Below are positions 1 through 7,569 of a stretch of DNA of 14,598 bases, piece after piece (the stretch's first letter is position 1; the number at the start of each line of letters is the position of its first letter). A program made the position numbers and the translations under genes. The DNA is from Anaerobacillus alkalidiazotrophicus (GTDB taxonomy: Bacteria > Bacillota > Bacilli > Bacillales_H > Anaerobacillaceae). The stretch lies in NCBI RefSeq assembly GCF_001866055.1, contig NZ_MLQS01000001.1, forward strand, positions 307,203 to 321,800, given 5' to 3'. The notes beneath the pieces were generated by a model. That model had not been told where the DNA came from and made no database searches. It saw nothing but the letters and a program-made list of their open reading frames with translations.

Positions 1-26
1 GTACACGACCAATGGAAGTCGTGTAC
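1..26 (-). terminator. Probable terminator stem of doxX, cut by the window edge
   Basis: Perfect 9-bp inverted repeat GTACACGAC (1-9) and GTCGTGTAC (18-26) with an 8-nt loop, 17 bases past the doxX stop codon. The T-tract expected on the minus strand would lie beyond the left edge, so the terminator role is inferred from position and symmetry. Confidence 0.55.
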
Positions 27-43
27 TCTCTATTTAAATTATA

Positions 44-565
44 TTATGCTGTAGTTTCTACATTGTTTGTTTTCTTAATTAGCTTACCGAATACCAATTG
101 CTTTAAATATGGTAATACCCAACGGTCTCCACCAAATTTCCCTGCATTAGCACCTGCTGCTAAAATAAACATTGAAATTAAGATCATCCACGGATTTGTT
201 GATACTGTTCCCGCAAACATGAAACTGAAGTTCATCACAACTCCGAAGAATGCAGCTGCTGTAGTTAGTACACCTAAAATTAAGCCTAACCCTACTAGGA
301 ACTCTCCCCAAGCTACCATAAAGCTAAAAAGATCAGCATTAGGAATAGCTACATTTTCTAAAAACGCTACATAGTTCGGATACACTAAACTTTCTCCACT
401 CATTACTGGGTTATTGACTGAACCGTTTAAGTATCCTGCAGCATTGAAAGGTTCGCCAGTGATTTTACCCCATCCTGCAGTTAACCACTTCCAACCTAAA
501 TATATTCTTAACACCGTTAATATTCCAGATGCATATACGTTATTTCTTAAAAAATTCATAAACAT
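44..565 (-). CDS. DoxX family integral membrane protein
   Basis: A 173-residue hydrophobic protein of the DoxX/DoxD type. It has about four membrane segments, an early Trp-rich stretch (residues 24-34, LGWKWLTAGWG) and the small-residue motif AAGANAGKFGGDRW near residues 137-150, both common in the family. Family members are poorly defined; some are membrane subunits of thiosulfate:quinone oxidoreductases, others are linked to thiol or redox stress. The ATG at 565 is preceded by AAGGAGTG about 10 nt upstream; the ATG two codons later fits less well. It forms a single-gene unit with a promoter at 635-663 and a terminator at 1-26. A palindrome at 605-622 resembles the one in front of the ABC exporter operon (3343-3356), so control by the neighbouring TetR protein is inferred. 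The family call is firm; the substrate is unknown. Confidence 0.85.
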   Translation of the reverse strand: MFMNFLRNNVYASGILTVLRIYLGWKWLTAGWGKITGEPFNAAGYLNGSVNNPVMSGESLVYPNYVAFLENVAIPNADLFSFMVAWGEFLVGLGLILGVLTTAAAFFGVVMNFSFMFAGTVSTNPWMILISMFILAAGANAGKFGGDRWVLPYLKQLVFGKLIKKTNNVETTA

Positions 566-604
566 AAGTCCTTCACTCCTTATTTAAAATTAAATTTATG
601 TGTT

Positions 605-622
605 AGTTAGTGATTACTAACT
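605..622. promoter_or_regulatory. Palindromic operator upstream of doxX
   Basis: Perfect 7-bp arms AGTTAGT / ACTAACT around a GATT spacer. The core AGTGATTACT is identical to the core of the palindrome at 3343-3356 in front of the ABC exporter operon. It sits just downstream of the likely doxX transcription start. A TetR-type operator is inferred from the shape, the repetition and the neighbouring TetR gene. Confidence 0.65.
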
Positions 623-634
623 TACTTTAAGTAT

Positions 635-663
635 AATATATTTATTTGTGAATAGTTGAGCAA
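635..663 (-). promoter_or_regulatory. Possible sigma-A promoter of doxX
   Basis: On the minus strand, TTGCTC (658-663) and TATATT (635-640) are 17 nt apart. TATACT at 630-635 is an alternative -10. Both place the start of transcription next to the palindrome at 605-622. The hexamer matches are only moderate. Confidence 0.4.
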
Positions 664-729
664 AGTATGACGGAATTGTTACTTTTCTTTGAATAAACTG
701 TGACAATAGTGATAACCTCACAAATAGAA

Positions 730-766
730 AAAACCTTCCCTTCTTATATACAGAAAGTAAGGTTTT
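730..766 (-). terminator. Terminator of the exporter/TetR operon
   Basis: A 15-nt hairpin with arms at 730-744 and 752-766 (two non-Watson-Crick positions) and a 7-nt loop. On the minus strand it is followed by a run of six T. It lies 73 bases past the tetR-family stop codon. Confidence 0.7.
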
Positions 767-838
767 CTACCGTGGTAATAGTCTATCCTTAAAAAGAGTA
801 GTTTAGATGATGAAAAGACAGACTTATATTTAAACATG

Positions 839-1498
839 TTACTTCACTATTAATCCATTCACTAATAATTGAATCGTACTGTTCATTTCTAGTTCATAAT
901 CCCATTGTTTTTCAGGTAACAGCACAAACATTGACACAAGAGTTCCAACAATCGTCGTTATGATTAATCGTATAATTGTATCAGGTGGTAACGGAACAAC
1001 TTCTCCTTTATCTTGAAATTCAATTATCTTATTTTTAAATTTTTCATAGATATGATCCTGAAATAATTTCATGTAAGGCTCTTTCAATTCATCGTGAAGT
1101 GAAATTTCTTGAAGGAGAATTCTAACAACTAATGAATGTTTTTTTACAAACTCATACCTATTTAAAGCTAAGTTTCTAATAAAATCTTTAAAACTTTTAT
1201 ATTCCACTTCAAATATATTTTTAGCAAAATCTTTTGCCATATGTGGCCCGACAAGTTTCGTCATTAACGGAGAAACAATAGCTATAAGTAATTCTTTTTT
1301 AGTATGGTAATGACGAAATATCGTTCCTTCTGCTACTCCAGCTCTTTTTGCAATTTCACTCGTCGATGTCGCTGCATATCCTTTTTCAGAAAAAGTTTCA
1401 ATAGCTGCTTCTAAAATTTTTAATTGTTTTTCACTGTATTTTACTTCGTTGCTTACATCTAATAATAATAGTTCCCTAAAGGAATCTGATTGTGACAT
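839..1498 (-). CDS. TetR/AcrR family transcriptional regulator
   Basis: A 219-residue protein with the classic N-terminal TetR helix-turn-helix. Residues 24-40 form helix 1, and residues 44-66 carry the pattern TSTSEIAKRAGVAEGTIFRHY followed by KKELL. The rest is a helical ligand-binding and dimerisation domain with a hydrophobic C-terminal helix. The start at 1498 is backed by AAAGGAGC about 9 nt upstream. It is the last gene behind the ABC exporter pair, 71 bp after the permease stop, and the terminator at 730-766 closes the unit. TetR proteins next to efflux pumps usually repress them and are released by a pump substrate; here the candidate operators are the palindromes at 3343-3356 and 605-622. 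The family is certain; the inducer and targets are inferred. Confidence 0.92.
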   Translation of the reverse strand: MSQSDSFRELLLLDVSNEVKYSEKQLKILEAAIETFSEKGYAATSTSEIAKRAGVAEGTIFRHYHTKKELLIAIVSPLMTKLVGPHMAKDFAKNIFEVEYKSFKDFIRNLALNRYEFVKKHSLVVRILLQEISLHDELKEPYMKLFQDHIYEKFKNKIIEFQDKGEVVPLPPDTIIRLIITTIVGTLVSMFVLLPEKQWDYELEMNSTIQLLVNGLIVK

Positions 1499-1569
1499 AT
1501 TTATTTGCTCCTTTAATCACTACAAGAGTACTATCATTATAAACCTTTAGCCAACATCAGACAATTTCT

Positions 1570-2592
1570 CTAAATCTTTCGGTGTTTTTTTAGAGCGAGA
1601 TTATTTAATATCATAAAACCAATAGAACATAACATTAATATTGTTAAGTTAAACACTATATCTGATATTCCTTTTCCTCGTAACATAATATCTCGCATTG
1701 CTTCTCCACCATAGGTTAAAGGCATAATAATGCTTAATGATTTAAGCCACGGAACCATCGTATCAACATTAAATAGACCTGAGAAAAATACTTGAGGGAC
1801 AATGACAATTGGAATAAATTGAAACATTTGTAATTCAGTTTTCGCAAATGCAGATAGTAAAGTTCCAAGAGTAAGAGCGGTCATTGATAAGATAAGGGTT
1901 ATTAATAATACTAACCAAATTGAACCTATCATCGTCATCCCCAAAATTTTTATAGAAAAAAAGACGATAATCGCTGATTGTATCGTTGTAAAGATCCCGA
2001 ATCCTAGTACATAGCCTATAACGATTTCCCAGCGCTTTATGGGTGTTGATAATAATTTTTCTAAAGTTCCACTCGTTCTCTCCCTCAGAAAAGAGACTCC
2101 TGCTATAATAAATACAAAGAAAAAAACAAAGAAACCAATTAAAAAGGGACCTATATTATCAAATGTACTCATATTTTCAGAACCATAATAATAAACGATT
2201 TCTGGTTTCGATTGTTTTTCGACATTTGAATTTTGGAGACTTTGTATGGCTGTTTGAACCATATGAATTACAGCATTATTAATAGCTGGATCAGTTCCTT
2301 CAATAACGATCGTTGGTGAGCTTTCTTGAATAACTAAATATCCATCAATCTCTGTGTTTATTAAAGCAGTTAACGCACCTTTTTCTTCGTTAAACATCAC
2401 TGCATTTTCAAACTTTTCAGCAATCCTTTCATCCCCACCTACAAGACCAACTGTTGGCTCATACTTTTCTCCAGCAAAAACTAGAGAAACTAACCAAAGG
2501 ATAAACATAGGCGCAACGATAATCATCGCAATTGTTCGTCTATCTCTTATAAACTGCCGTATAATTCTTATAACTAATGCTTTTACCTTCAT
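1570..2592 (-). CDS. ABC-2 type transporter permease
   Basis: A 340-residue permease of the ABC-2 family. Membrane segment 1 is at about residues 21-40, then an extracytoplasmic domain of roughly 110 residues, then about five membrane segments from residue 150 on. The cytoplasmic coupling stretch RERTSGTLEKLLSTPIKRWE near residues 170-190 is characteristic, and the arrangement matches half-size exporter permeases for drugs, peptides or Na+. Its start overlaps the stop of the ATPase gene by four bases (ATGA, 2589-2592), with GGAGGTG just upstream inside that gene, so the two are translationally coupled. Two copies with two ATPases would form the exporter. The substrate cannot be read from the sequence; the TetR partner favours a toxic compound. 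Confidence 0.9.
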   Translation of the reverse strand: MKVKALVIRIIRQFIRDRRTIAMIIVAPMFILWLVSLVFAGEKYEPTVGLVGGDERIAEKFENAVMFNEEKGALTALINTEIDGYLVIQESSPTIVIEGTDPAINNAVIHMVQTAIQSLQNSNVEKQSKPEIVYYYGSENMSTFDNIGPFLIGFFVFFFVFIIAGVSFLRERTSGTLEKLLSTPIKRWEIVIGYVLGFGIFTTIQSAIIVFFSIKILGMTMIGSIWLVLLITLILSMTALTLGTLLSAFAKTELQMFQFIPIVIVPQVFFSGLFNVDTMVPWLKSLSIIMPLTYGGEAMRDIMLRGKGISDIVFNLTILMLCSIGFMILNNLALKKHRKI

Positions 2593-3320
2593 ACATCAGC
2601 ACCTCCATATTGTAAAAAAACTTCTTCGATTGAAGATGCATTTGTTTTCTCCTTTAACTCTTCTGGAGATCCAGTTGCTATTATATGACCATCCTGAAGT
2701 AATGCTAAACGCTCACACTTTTCTGCTTCATCCATTACATGGGTTGTAACTATTATAGTCGTACCGTTTTCACTTAGCCTCTTAAGTTCGTTCCACACAG
2801 ACTGCCTTAGTACCGGATCAATCCCCACTGTTGGTTCATCTAAGATTAATATTTCTGGTTCGTGTAACAATGATATAGCTAAGGATAACCTTCTTTTCAT
2901 TCCCCCTGAATATTGACTTACTGGCTTCCTCAGATTTTCTGTAAGCTTAACTAAATCCATGACTGAATCAATTCTGGCTTTTCTTATACTACCTCTCAAT
3001 CCGTAAATTGCGGCAAAAAAATCTAGGTTTTCTAAAGCTGTAAGTTCACCATATAAAGCATCTGATTGAGCCATAAACCCAACCTTCTTAAGTAATGATA
3101 GGTTCGGCATCAATACATCTAATACACGAATCGTCCCACTGTCTGCATTGTTGATACCTGCAATCATTTTTACTAACGTTGTTTTCCCTGCACCAGATGG
3201 ACCAAGCAATCCAAAAATTTCACCTTCATTAACATCTAAATTAATGTTTTGTAAGACTAAATTATTTTCAAAGCTTTTACAAACGTTTGTTACTTGTACT
3301 TTTAAAGAAGTATTCATCAT
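2589..3320 (-). CDS. ABC transporter ATP-binding protein (exporter)
   Basis: A complete ABC ATPase of 243 residues from the preferred start. Walker A GPSGAGKT is at about 40-47, the Q-loop Gln at 85, the signature SGGMKRR at 138-144, Walker B LILDEP ending at Asp161-Glu162 followed by the D-loop, and the H-loop His at 194. The type resembles CcmA/NatA-like exporter ATPases, which pair with ABC-2 permeases such as the overlapping next gene. An upstream ATG at 3335 is open, but a strong ribosome binding site (GGGAGGTC, 3326-3333) lies inside its first codons and is spaced 7 nt from the ATG at 3320. The shorter protein is therefore preferred; the ATG at 3317 is a close alternative. It is first in the operon, behind the promoter at 3362-3390. 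Confidence 0.93.
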   Translation of the reverse strand: MMNTSLKVQVTNVCKSFENNLVLQNINLDVNEGEIFGLLGPSGAGKTTLVKMIAGINNADSGTIRVLDVLMPNLSLLKKVGFMAQSDALYGELTALENLDFFAAIYGLRGSIRKARIDSVMDLVKLTENLRKPVSQYSGGMKRRLSLAISLLHEPEILILDEPTVGIDPVLRQSVWNELKRLSENGTTIIVTTHVMDEAEKCERLALLQDGHIIATGSPEELKEKTNASSIEEVFLQYGGADV

Positions 3321-3325
3321 TTGCT

Positions 3326-3333
3326 GACCTCCC
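3326..3333 (-). promoter_or_regulatory. Ribosome binding site that decides the ATPase start
   Basis: GGGAGGTC on the minus strand, 7 nt before ATG 3320. It would be coding if translation began at ATG 3335, which itself has only AAAAG in front. Confidence 0.7.
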
Positions 3334-3342
3334 ATCTTTTAA

Positions 3343-3356
3343 TGAGTGATTACTCA
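3343..3356. promoter_or_regulatory. Palindromic operator of the exporter operon
   Basis: Inverted repeat TGAGT-GATT-ACTCA placed over the expected transcription start of the ATPase-permease-tetR operon. It shares the core AGTGATTACT with 605-622. The position blocks initiation, as expected for TetR-type autorepression (inference). Confidence 0.7.
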
Positions 3357-3361
3357 CTTTT

Positions 3362-3390
3362 ATTTTATGTAATAATAAGGTCATTTACAA
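3362..3390 (-). promoter_or_regulatory. Sigma-A promoter of the exporter operon
   Basis: TTGTAA (3385-3390), a 17-nt spacer and TAAAAT (3362-3367) on the minus strand. Transcription would start around 3355, inside the palindrome at 3343-3356. Confidence 0.65.
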
Positions 3391-3428
3391 TAACTAACTG
3401 AAAAAAACTTTATTCCCTGAAAAGAAAA

Positions 3429-3461
3429 AAAATCCCTACTACCATGTAGTAAGGATTTTTC
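3429..3461 (-). terminator. Terminator of the lipoprotein gene
   Basis: Arms 3429-3442 and 3448-3461 pair over 14 positions with one mismatch and a 5-nt loop. On the minus strand a run of eight T follows. It lies 30 bases past the lipoprotein stop codon and before the exporter promoter. Confidence 0.85.
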
Positions 3462-3491
3462 ACATCATTTCCCATTTTTCTCATAAAGTAA

Positions 3492-4091
3492 TTAATCTGC
3501 ACTTGCAGAGTATTCTTCAAACCCTTCCTTTGTTTCACGGTAGTGCATAATATCTTCATCAGTGAAATAATAAATAGAAACTGAAGAAACCTTATTGTTT
3601 TCAAAGTATACAAAAACTTGCGCGTTCATACTTCGCTCTGTCAAACCCGCAACATCGACAGATATAAGCTCGTTACTATACTTGTAGCCATCTTCCGTAT
3701 AATCATATCTCCATGCATGCATAATCGTATCTTTATGATTAACAATTGGCTCGCCGAGTAATTGCTTCACATCATTAATTTCCTTTCCTACAATAACTTT
3801 ACCTTTTAATAAGGTGACAATATCTTGATCAACTTCCGATGCACTTTCTTCCTGATTTAGGTTAGAATCTTCTTGCTTAGATTCCTTCTGTTCGGTTTCT
3901 ACTTCTTCCTTTGATGTTTCTTCTTCGATACTAACTTCATCATCTAATTCTTCTTTTTCTGCTTCTTCTTGTTCATTTTTTTCTTCTATAGAGTCTTCAC
4001 TTTCAGGGATTTGCGTTCCTTCATCAGGTGAACAAGCAGTCCCTAGAACTAGTAAGCTTGAAAACAAAATAAAAAATAATAGGTTTTTCAT
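3492..4091 (-). CDS. Lipoprotein with acidic linker and possible BamE-like C-terminal domain
   Basis: 199 residues from the preferred start. Residues 1-19 form a type II signal peptide ending in the lipobox LGTAC, with Cys20 the predicted lipid anchor. Residues 21-80 are a low-complexity linker very rich in Glu, probably extended. The domain from about residue 87 to the end contains VGKEINDVKQLLGEP, then an aromatic stretch (AWRYDY) and FVYFENNKVSSVSIYYF. That order (helix pair, LLGEP turn, Trp-Tyr strand, final strand) recalls the small BamE/SmpA-like fold, but the similarity is weak. ATG 4091 is chosen because GAGGAGAGG lies just upstream and the signal peptide starts there; ATG 4127 would add 12 unlikely residues. 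It is a single-gene unit, anchored outside the membrane. The function is unknown. Confidence 0.8.
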   Translation of the reverse strand: MKNLLFFILFSSLLVLGTACSPDEGTQIPESEDSIEEKNEQEEAEKEELDDEVSIEEETSKEEVETEQKESKQEDSNLNQEESASEVDQDIVTLLKGKVIVGKEINDVKQLLGEPIVNHKDTIMHAWRYDYTEDGYKYSNELISVDVAGLTERSMNAQVFVYFENNKVSSVSIYYFTDEDIMHYRETKEGFEEYSASAD

Positions 4092-4302
4092 TTTCTTTCC
4101 TCTCCTCGTTATTGTTTTGTTAATCAAATCAATTATGATGTTTAGAGATCCAATTAATTAATTCACTCTATATACCTTACAACTTATAAAATAGTTTTCA
4201 ACTTTCATATTTTTTCTTAACCCTTATCTTTCAAGTGTAAAAGAGTGCAAGGGTACACCTTAGTTTACCTACTGTAGTCTGAAAAAGTAATCTATTTTAC
4301 AA

Positions 4303-4530
4303 GAAAAGCGCAAGCGCCTTGGTCACGAGCGAAAGGCACTGGAAGGCCTTTGACAGAAGCCGCTCTTTGGCTTCTTACGTTTACGTGCTTCTGCGTCTTC
4401 TAGCATAGCTTCGTAGCAAACTTCCTCGAAGCAAAGCTGCATGAAGCTAATCGACGAAGGATCTCAAGCAGTAATTGAAGTCCGTTGCTTGACTGAAGTG
4501 ACCGAGCTCGTAGGCGCTGAAGCTAGACAG
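4303..4530. repeat. Interspersed palindromic intergenic repeat of Bacillaceae type
   Basis: This block is visibly GC-richer than its surroundings and has no ORF. It begins GAAAAGCGCAAGCGCC and ends GTAGGCGCTGAAGCTAGACA, so AGCGCCT near one end pairs with AGGCGCT near the other. Inside are several perfect short hairpins: AAAGGC/GCCTTT, AGAAGCC/GGCTTCT, GCTTCG/CGAAGC and CAAGCA/TGCTTG. From memory, these two ends match a repeat family scattered between genes in many Bacillus and Geobacillus relatives, with a variable middle. A copy count in the host genome was not possible. It sits between the transporter terminator and the upstream side of the lipoprotein gene. Confidence 0.6.
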
Positions 4531-4567
4531 TATCCAAGTTAGAAATTTATAAATTCTGATACTGGAA

Positions 4568-4599
4568 AAAAGACACTTCTATTATTAGAAGTGTCTTTT
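4568..4599 (-). terminator. Terminator of the BCCT transporter gene
   Basis: Perfect 13-bp stem AAAAGACACTTCT (4568-4580) / AGAAGTGTCTTTT (4587-4599) with a 6-nt loop. It extends into a run of six T on the minus strand, 25 bases past the stop codon. Confidence 0.9.
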
Positions 4600-4624
4600 G
4601 AAACTACCCGTAATTAGCATTTAC

Positions 4625-6172
4625 TTATATAGCAGTCTTACCAACTATTTTTTTCTCCTTTTTATTCACCGCTGTTATATCTTTAGCTTTATTTTGTTCT
4701 TTTAAATCTTTATTAAGTCCTTTTACCAAACCATAACACATGATCAATATGATAATAGTAAGCGGTAAAGCACTAACAATGATAGCCGTTTGTAATCCGG
4801 CTAACCCTCCAGAAGCCATTAATACTAAAGTTGACGCAACAAGAATAATTCCCCACGTAACCTTAACTCGATTGTTAGGGTTTAACTGACCACCAGTTGT
4901 CAGCATTCCTAATACAAACGTTGCCGAATCAGCTGAAGTAACAAAAAAAGTGGTTATCAATGCTACTGTTAAAATAGAAAGAACAATTCCGAAAGGTAGA
5001 TGTTGATATACGTAAAATAACGCTGTTTCAAGTCCCTGACCTGATACATTTAGACCTTGAATTAATTCTAAATAAATCCCGGTTCCACCAAATACCGTAA
5101 ACCAGAGACCACAAACAAGTGTTGGGACTAGTAATACCGCTATTGTGAATTCACGTATCGTTCTTCCTTTTGAAACGCGAGCAATGAACATACCGACAAA
5201 TGGTGTCCATGAAATCCACCATGCCCAGTAAAATACTGTCCACCCTTGTGTAAAGGCTGCTTCATTTCCATCGAAAGGTGATAAACGTAAACCCATTAGA
5301 GCAACATTTTGCACATAGCTACCTAGACTTGTCGTAAACATGTTGAGTAAAAATAGCGTAGGACCAAGGATTAGCATTGCAAATAAAAGTAATGTCGCTA
5401 ATGACATGTTAATATTACTTAAATACTTTATACCTCGAGAAATTCCTGTGTTTGCTGAGATGATGAAAAGAACTGTTATGATACCCATAATTAACATTTG
5501 TACCATAAAGTTATTAGGAATACCGATAAGATATTCTAGTCCTGCGTTTATTTGTTGAGAGCCTAAACCTAATGAAGCTGCTACTCCAAATAAAGTCGCA
5601 AAAACCGCGATGACATCGACTGTTTGACCAATCGGACCTTTCACCTTTTCACCAAGCACAGGATAAAGTGTTGCGCTCATTAATCCCGGTGCGTCTTTTC
5701 TAAACTTTTGATAAGCAAGTGCTAAAGCGACCATTGCATAAATAGCCCAAGCATGTAAGCCCCAATGAAGCCATGTATAGCGCATCCCCATAATGGCAGA
5801 TTGTTCTGTACTGCCCTCTCCCATAGGTGGTGAAGCAAAATGAGCAATTGGTTCCGCTACTCCATAGAATAACAGTCCTATCCCCATACCTGCTGAGAAT
5901 AACATCGCAAACCATGTCGGTCGACTAAATTCTGGTTTAGCATCTTCTTTTCCAAGTTTAATCTTACCAAATTTACTAAAGATCATATAAATAGCAAAAA
6001 TCAGAAAAAATGTAGCTACTAGTTGATAAAACCAACCAAAAGATTCAAGCACAAAGCTTTGAGCAACAACCATTGCTTGACCTAACTGATTAGGAATAAG
6101 CACACCAATTAATACAAAAAGAGCAGCGATACCAACTGATACTTTAAAAACTGACCTGTCACTTTTATCCAT
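4625..6172 (-). CDS. BCCT family glycine betaine/choline-type transporter (OpuD-like)
   Basis: A 515-residue secondary transporter with 12 predicted membrane segments, close to the length of Bacillus OpuD. Family marks are clear. A Gly-rich GMGIGLLFYG motif is at 95-104. WGLHAWAIY at 137-145 supplies the Trp/Trp/Tyr of the aromatic box. The Trp-rich segment YWAWWISWTPF at 315-325 holds the second substrate-cage tryptophans. TSADSAT near 410 matches the Thr-Ser of the sodium site in BetP. It should import betaine or a related compatible solute with Na+ during osmotic stress; the exact substrate is not decidable. The N-terminus is short and the C-terminal tail is only about 35 residues, basic and charged. 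ATG 6172 has AAAGGAAGTG upstream. It is monocistronic. Confidence 0.93.
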   Translation of the reverse strand: MDKSDRSVFKVSVGIAALFVLIGVLIPNQLGQAMVVAQSFVLESFGWFYQLVATFFLIFAIYMIFSKFGKIKLGKEDAKPEFSRPTWFAMLFSAGMGIGLLFYGVAEPIAHFASPPMGEGSTEQSAIMGMRYTWLHWGLHAWAIYAMVALALAYQKFRKDAPGLMSATLYPVLGEKVKGPIGQTVDVIAVFATLFGVAASLGLGSQQINAGLEYLIGIPNNFMVQMLIMGIITVLFIISANTGISRGIKYLSNINMSLATLLLFAMLILGPTLFLLNMFTTSLGSYVQNVALMGLRLSPFDGNEAAFTQGWTVFYWAWWISWTPFVGMFIARVSKGRTIREFTIAVLLVPTLVCGLWFTVFGGTGIYLELIQGLNVSGQGLETALFYVYQHLPFGIVLSILTVALITTFFVTSADSATFVLGMLTTGGQLNPNNRVKVTWGIILVASTLVLMASGGLAGLQTAIIVSALPLTIIILIMCYGLVKGLNKDLKEQNKAKDITAVNKKEKKIVGKTAI

Positions 6173-6442
6173 TATTATGACACTTCCTTTCCATAATCGT
6201 TCTACTGTTCGTAAAGTTTTTTCTGTACATACAATATAATTTAATTAAACCATAAATTACCGCAAATGTGAAAAGCCATACTCAGCGATATTCTCGAGTT
6301 TTCATTGATAGTCATGAATAGCTTTAAATTATCCCCTAAGATATTTCGTATTGCTCTTATTTTAAGTATCATCCTCTTGTTTCCGAAAAACTAGTCATTA
6401 TATCAAACTTACTTGTCTTAATTTTATTCCATAATAATGAAA
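6173..6442. other. Intergenic region upstream of the BCCT gene
   Basis: It must contain the promoter of the transporter gene. AT-rich stretches near 6235-6245 offer several -10-like hexamers, but none has a convincing -35 at 16-18 nt. No ORF, long repeat or recognisable RNA was seen. Confidence 0.5.
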
Positions 6443-6475
6443 AAGAGTTTTTAGCTAATAATGCTAAAAACTCTT
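6443..6475 (-). terminator. Terminator of the nrdA-nrdB operon
   Basis: Perfect 13-bp stem AAGAGTTTTTAGC (6443-6455) / GCTAAAAACTCTT (6463-6475) with a 7-nt loop. A T-rich tail follows on the minus strand, 42 bases past the nrdB stop. Confidence 0.88.
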
Positions 6476-6517
6476 GAATTTCATTTCACAGTTACTCGTT
6501 TACTTATTAATCATTTT

Positions 6518-7555
6518 TTAAAGATCATCAAATCCATTATCAACTGATACTTTTGTGTACTGGCGTGATTTTTGTTCAAAGAAATCGCTTTTGCTACTAT
6601 TAACGTCCTCATAGGCTTTAATCCATTTCATAGGATTCGTCCGATAGCCTTCATATGGTCGCTCAACTCCTAGCTCATTCACACGCTTATTGGCGATAAA
6701 CTTTATATAAGCCTCAAGATCATTCATTTCGACTCCATCTATTTTTTCTCCAATAATATATTTCGCCCACTTTATTTCAAGTTCAGCAGCTTTACGAAAC
6801 GTTCGTTGAACAAACCTATGATTAGCTTCACTATTAAGTTCAGGATACTCTTTTCTCAATTCCTTAAAAATATTTGAAAATAAATGAACATGCAGTTGTT
6901 CATCACGATTAATATAATTAATCATCGTTGAGGTTGATACCATTTTTTGATTTCGTGCTAAATTGTAAAAGAAACTAAAGCCTGAATAAAAATTTAAACC
7001 TTCTAATATAACATCAAATACAATCGATTCTAATAACGTTTGTGGAGTTGGATGTTCAATAAAACGTTCATATCCTTCAGCAATAAAATCATTTCTTTCA
7101 CGAAGGATTGGATCATGTTTCCAATATTCAAAAATCTCATCTTGTTTATGTTTTTGAACAACACTAGATAAAACATAGGAATAGCTTTGATTATGAACCA
7201 CTTCTTGAAACGAAAGAACAGTCATTAATGCTGACAAACTAGAATCTGTTAAGTATTTGGCCACATGCATCGAATAATCGGTTTGAATACTATCTAAAAA
7301 AGCAAGTAAACCAATAATTTTATTAAAAGCTTCTTTTTCAGTTTCAGATAAACTTTCATATTGCTTAATATCCGTCGACATATTAATCTCAAACGGTGTC
7401 CAAAAATTTGCAAGCATATTTTTATATAGAGGATAAGCCCACGAAAATCGTACATCATCCCAATTTAAAACGTTAGAACTTTTTCCATTAATGATTCCCG
7501 TTGAAGCATTTGGTGCTGTAACATCATAAAGTTTACGTCGTTGCAATATACTCAT
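6518..7555 (-). CDS. nrdB: Ribonucleotide reductase small (beta, R2) subunit, class Ia-like
   Basis: 345 residues of the ferritin-like R2 family. By pattern the metal ligands are Asp88, Glu118 and His121 (EVVH), Glu185, Glu219 and His222 (DEQLH). Tyr125, four residues after His121, is in the place of the radical tyrosine. Spacing between the last two glutamates (34) equals that of E. coli NrdB. The sequence differs clearly from the NrdF of B. subtilis, and no nrdI lies nearby, which favours class Ia over Ib; the class is still an inference. The acidic tail DNGFDDL should bind the large subunit. ATG 7555 follows the nrdA stop by 14 nt, with the ribosome binding site GGGAGG directly after that stop. 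The subunit makes the radical that the large subunit uses to reduce ribonucleotides. Confidence 0.95.
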   Translation of the reverse strand: MSILQRRKLYDVTAPNASTGIINGKSSNVLNWDDVRFSWAYPLYKNMLANFWTPFEINMSTDIKQYESLSETEKEAFNKIIGLLAFLDSIQTDYSMHVAKYLTDSSLSALMTVLSFQEVVHNQSYSYVLSSVVQKHKQDEIFEYWKHDPILRERNDFIAEGYERFIEHPTPQTLLESIVFDVILEGLNFYSGFSFFYNLARNQKMVSTSTMINYINRDEQLHVHLFSNIFKELRKEYPELNSEANHRFVQRTFRKAAELEIKWAKYIIGEKIDGVEMNDLEAYIKFIANKRVNELGVERPYEGYRTNPMKWIKAYEDVNSSKSDFFEQKSRQYTKVSVDNGFDDL

Positions 7556-7569
7556 AAATTAATCCTCCC

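Noticed and set aside
12..374. Open frame of 120 codons on the plus strand
   Set aside because: Antisense to doxX, without a ribosome binding site or recognisable product.
1515..1523. TAATCACTA upstream of the tetR-family gene, one half of the operator motif
   Set aside because: Only one half of the palindrome is present and the other arm does not match, so a third operator is not claimed.
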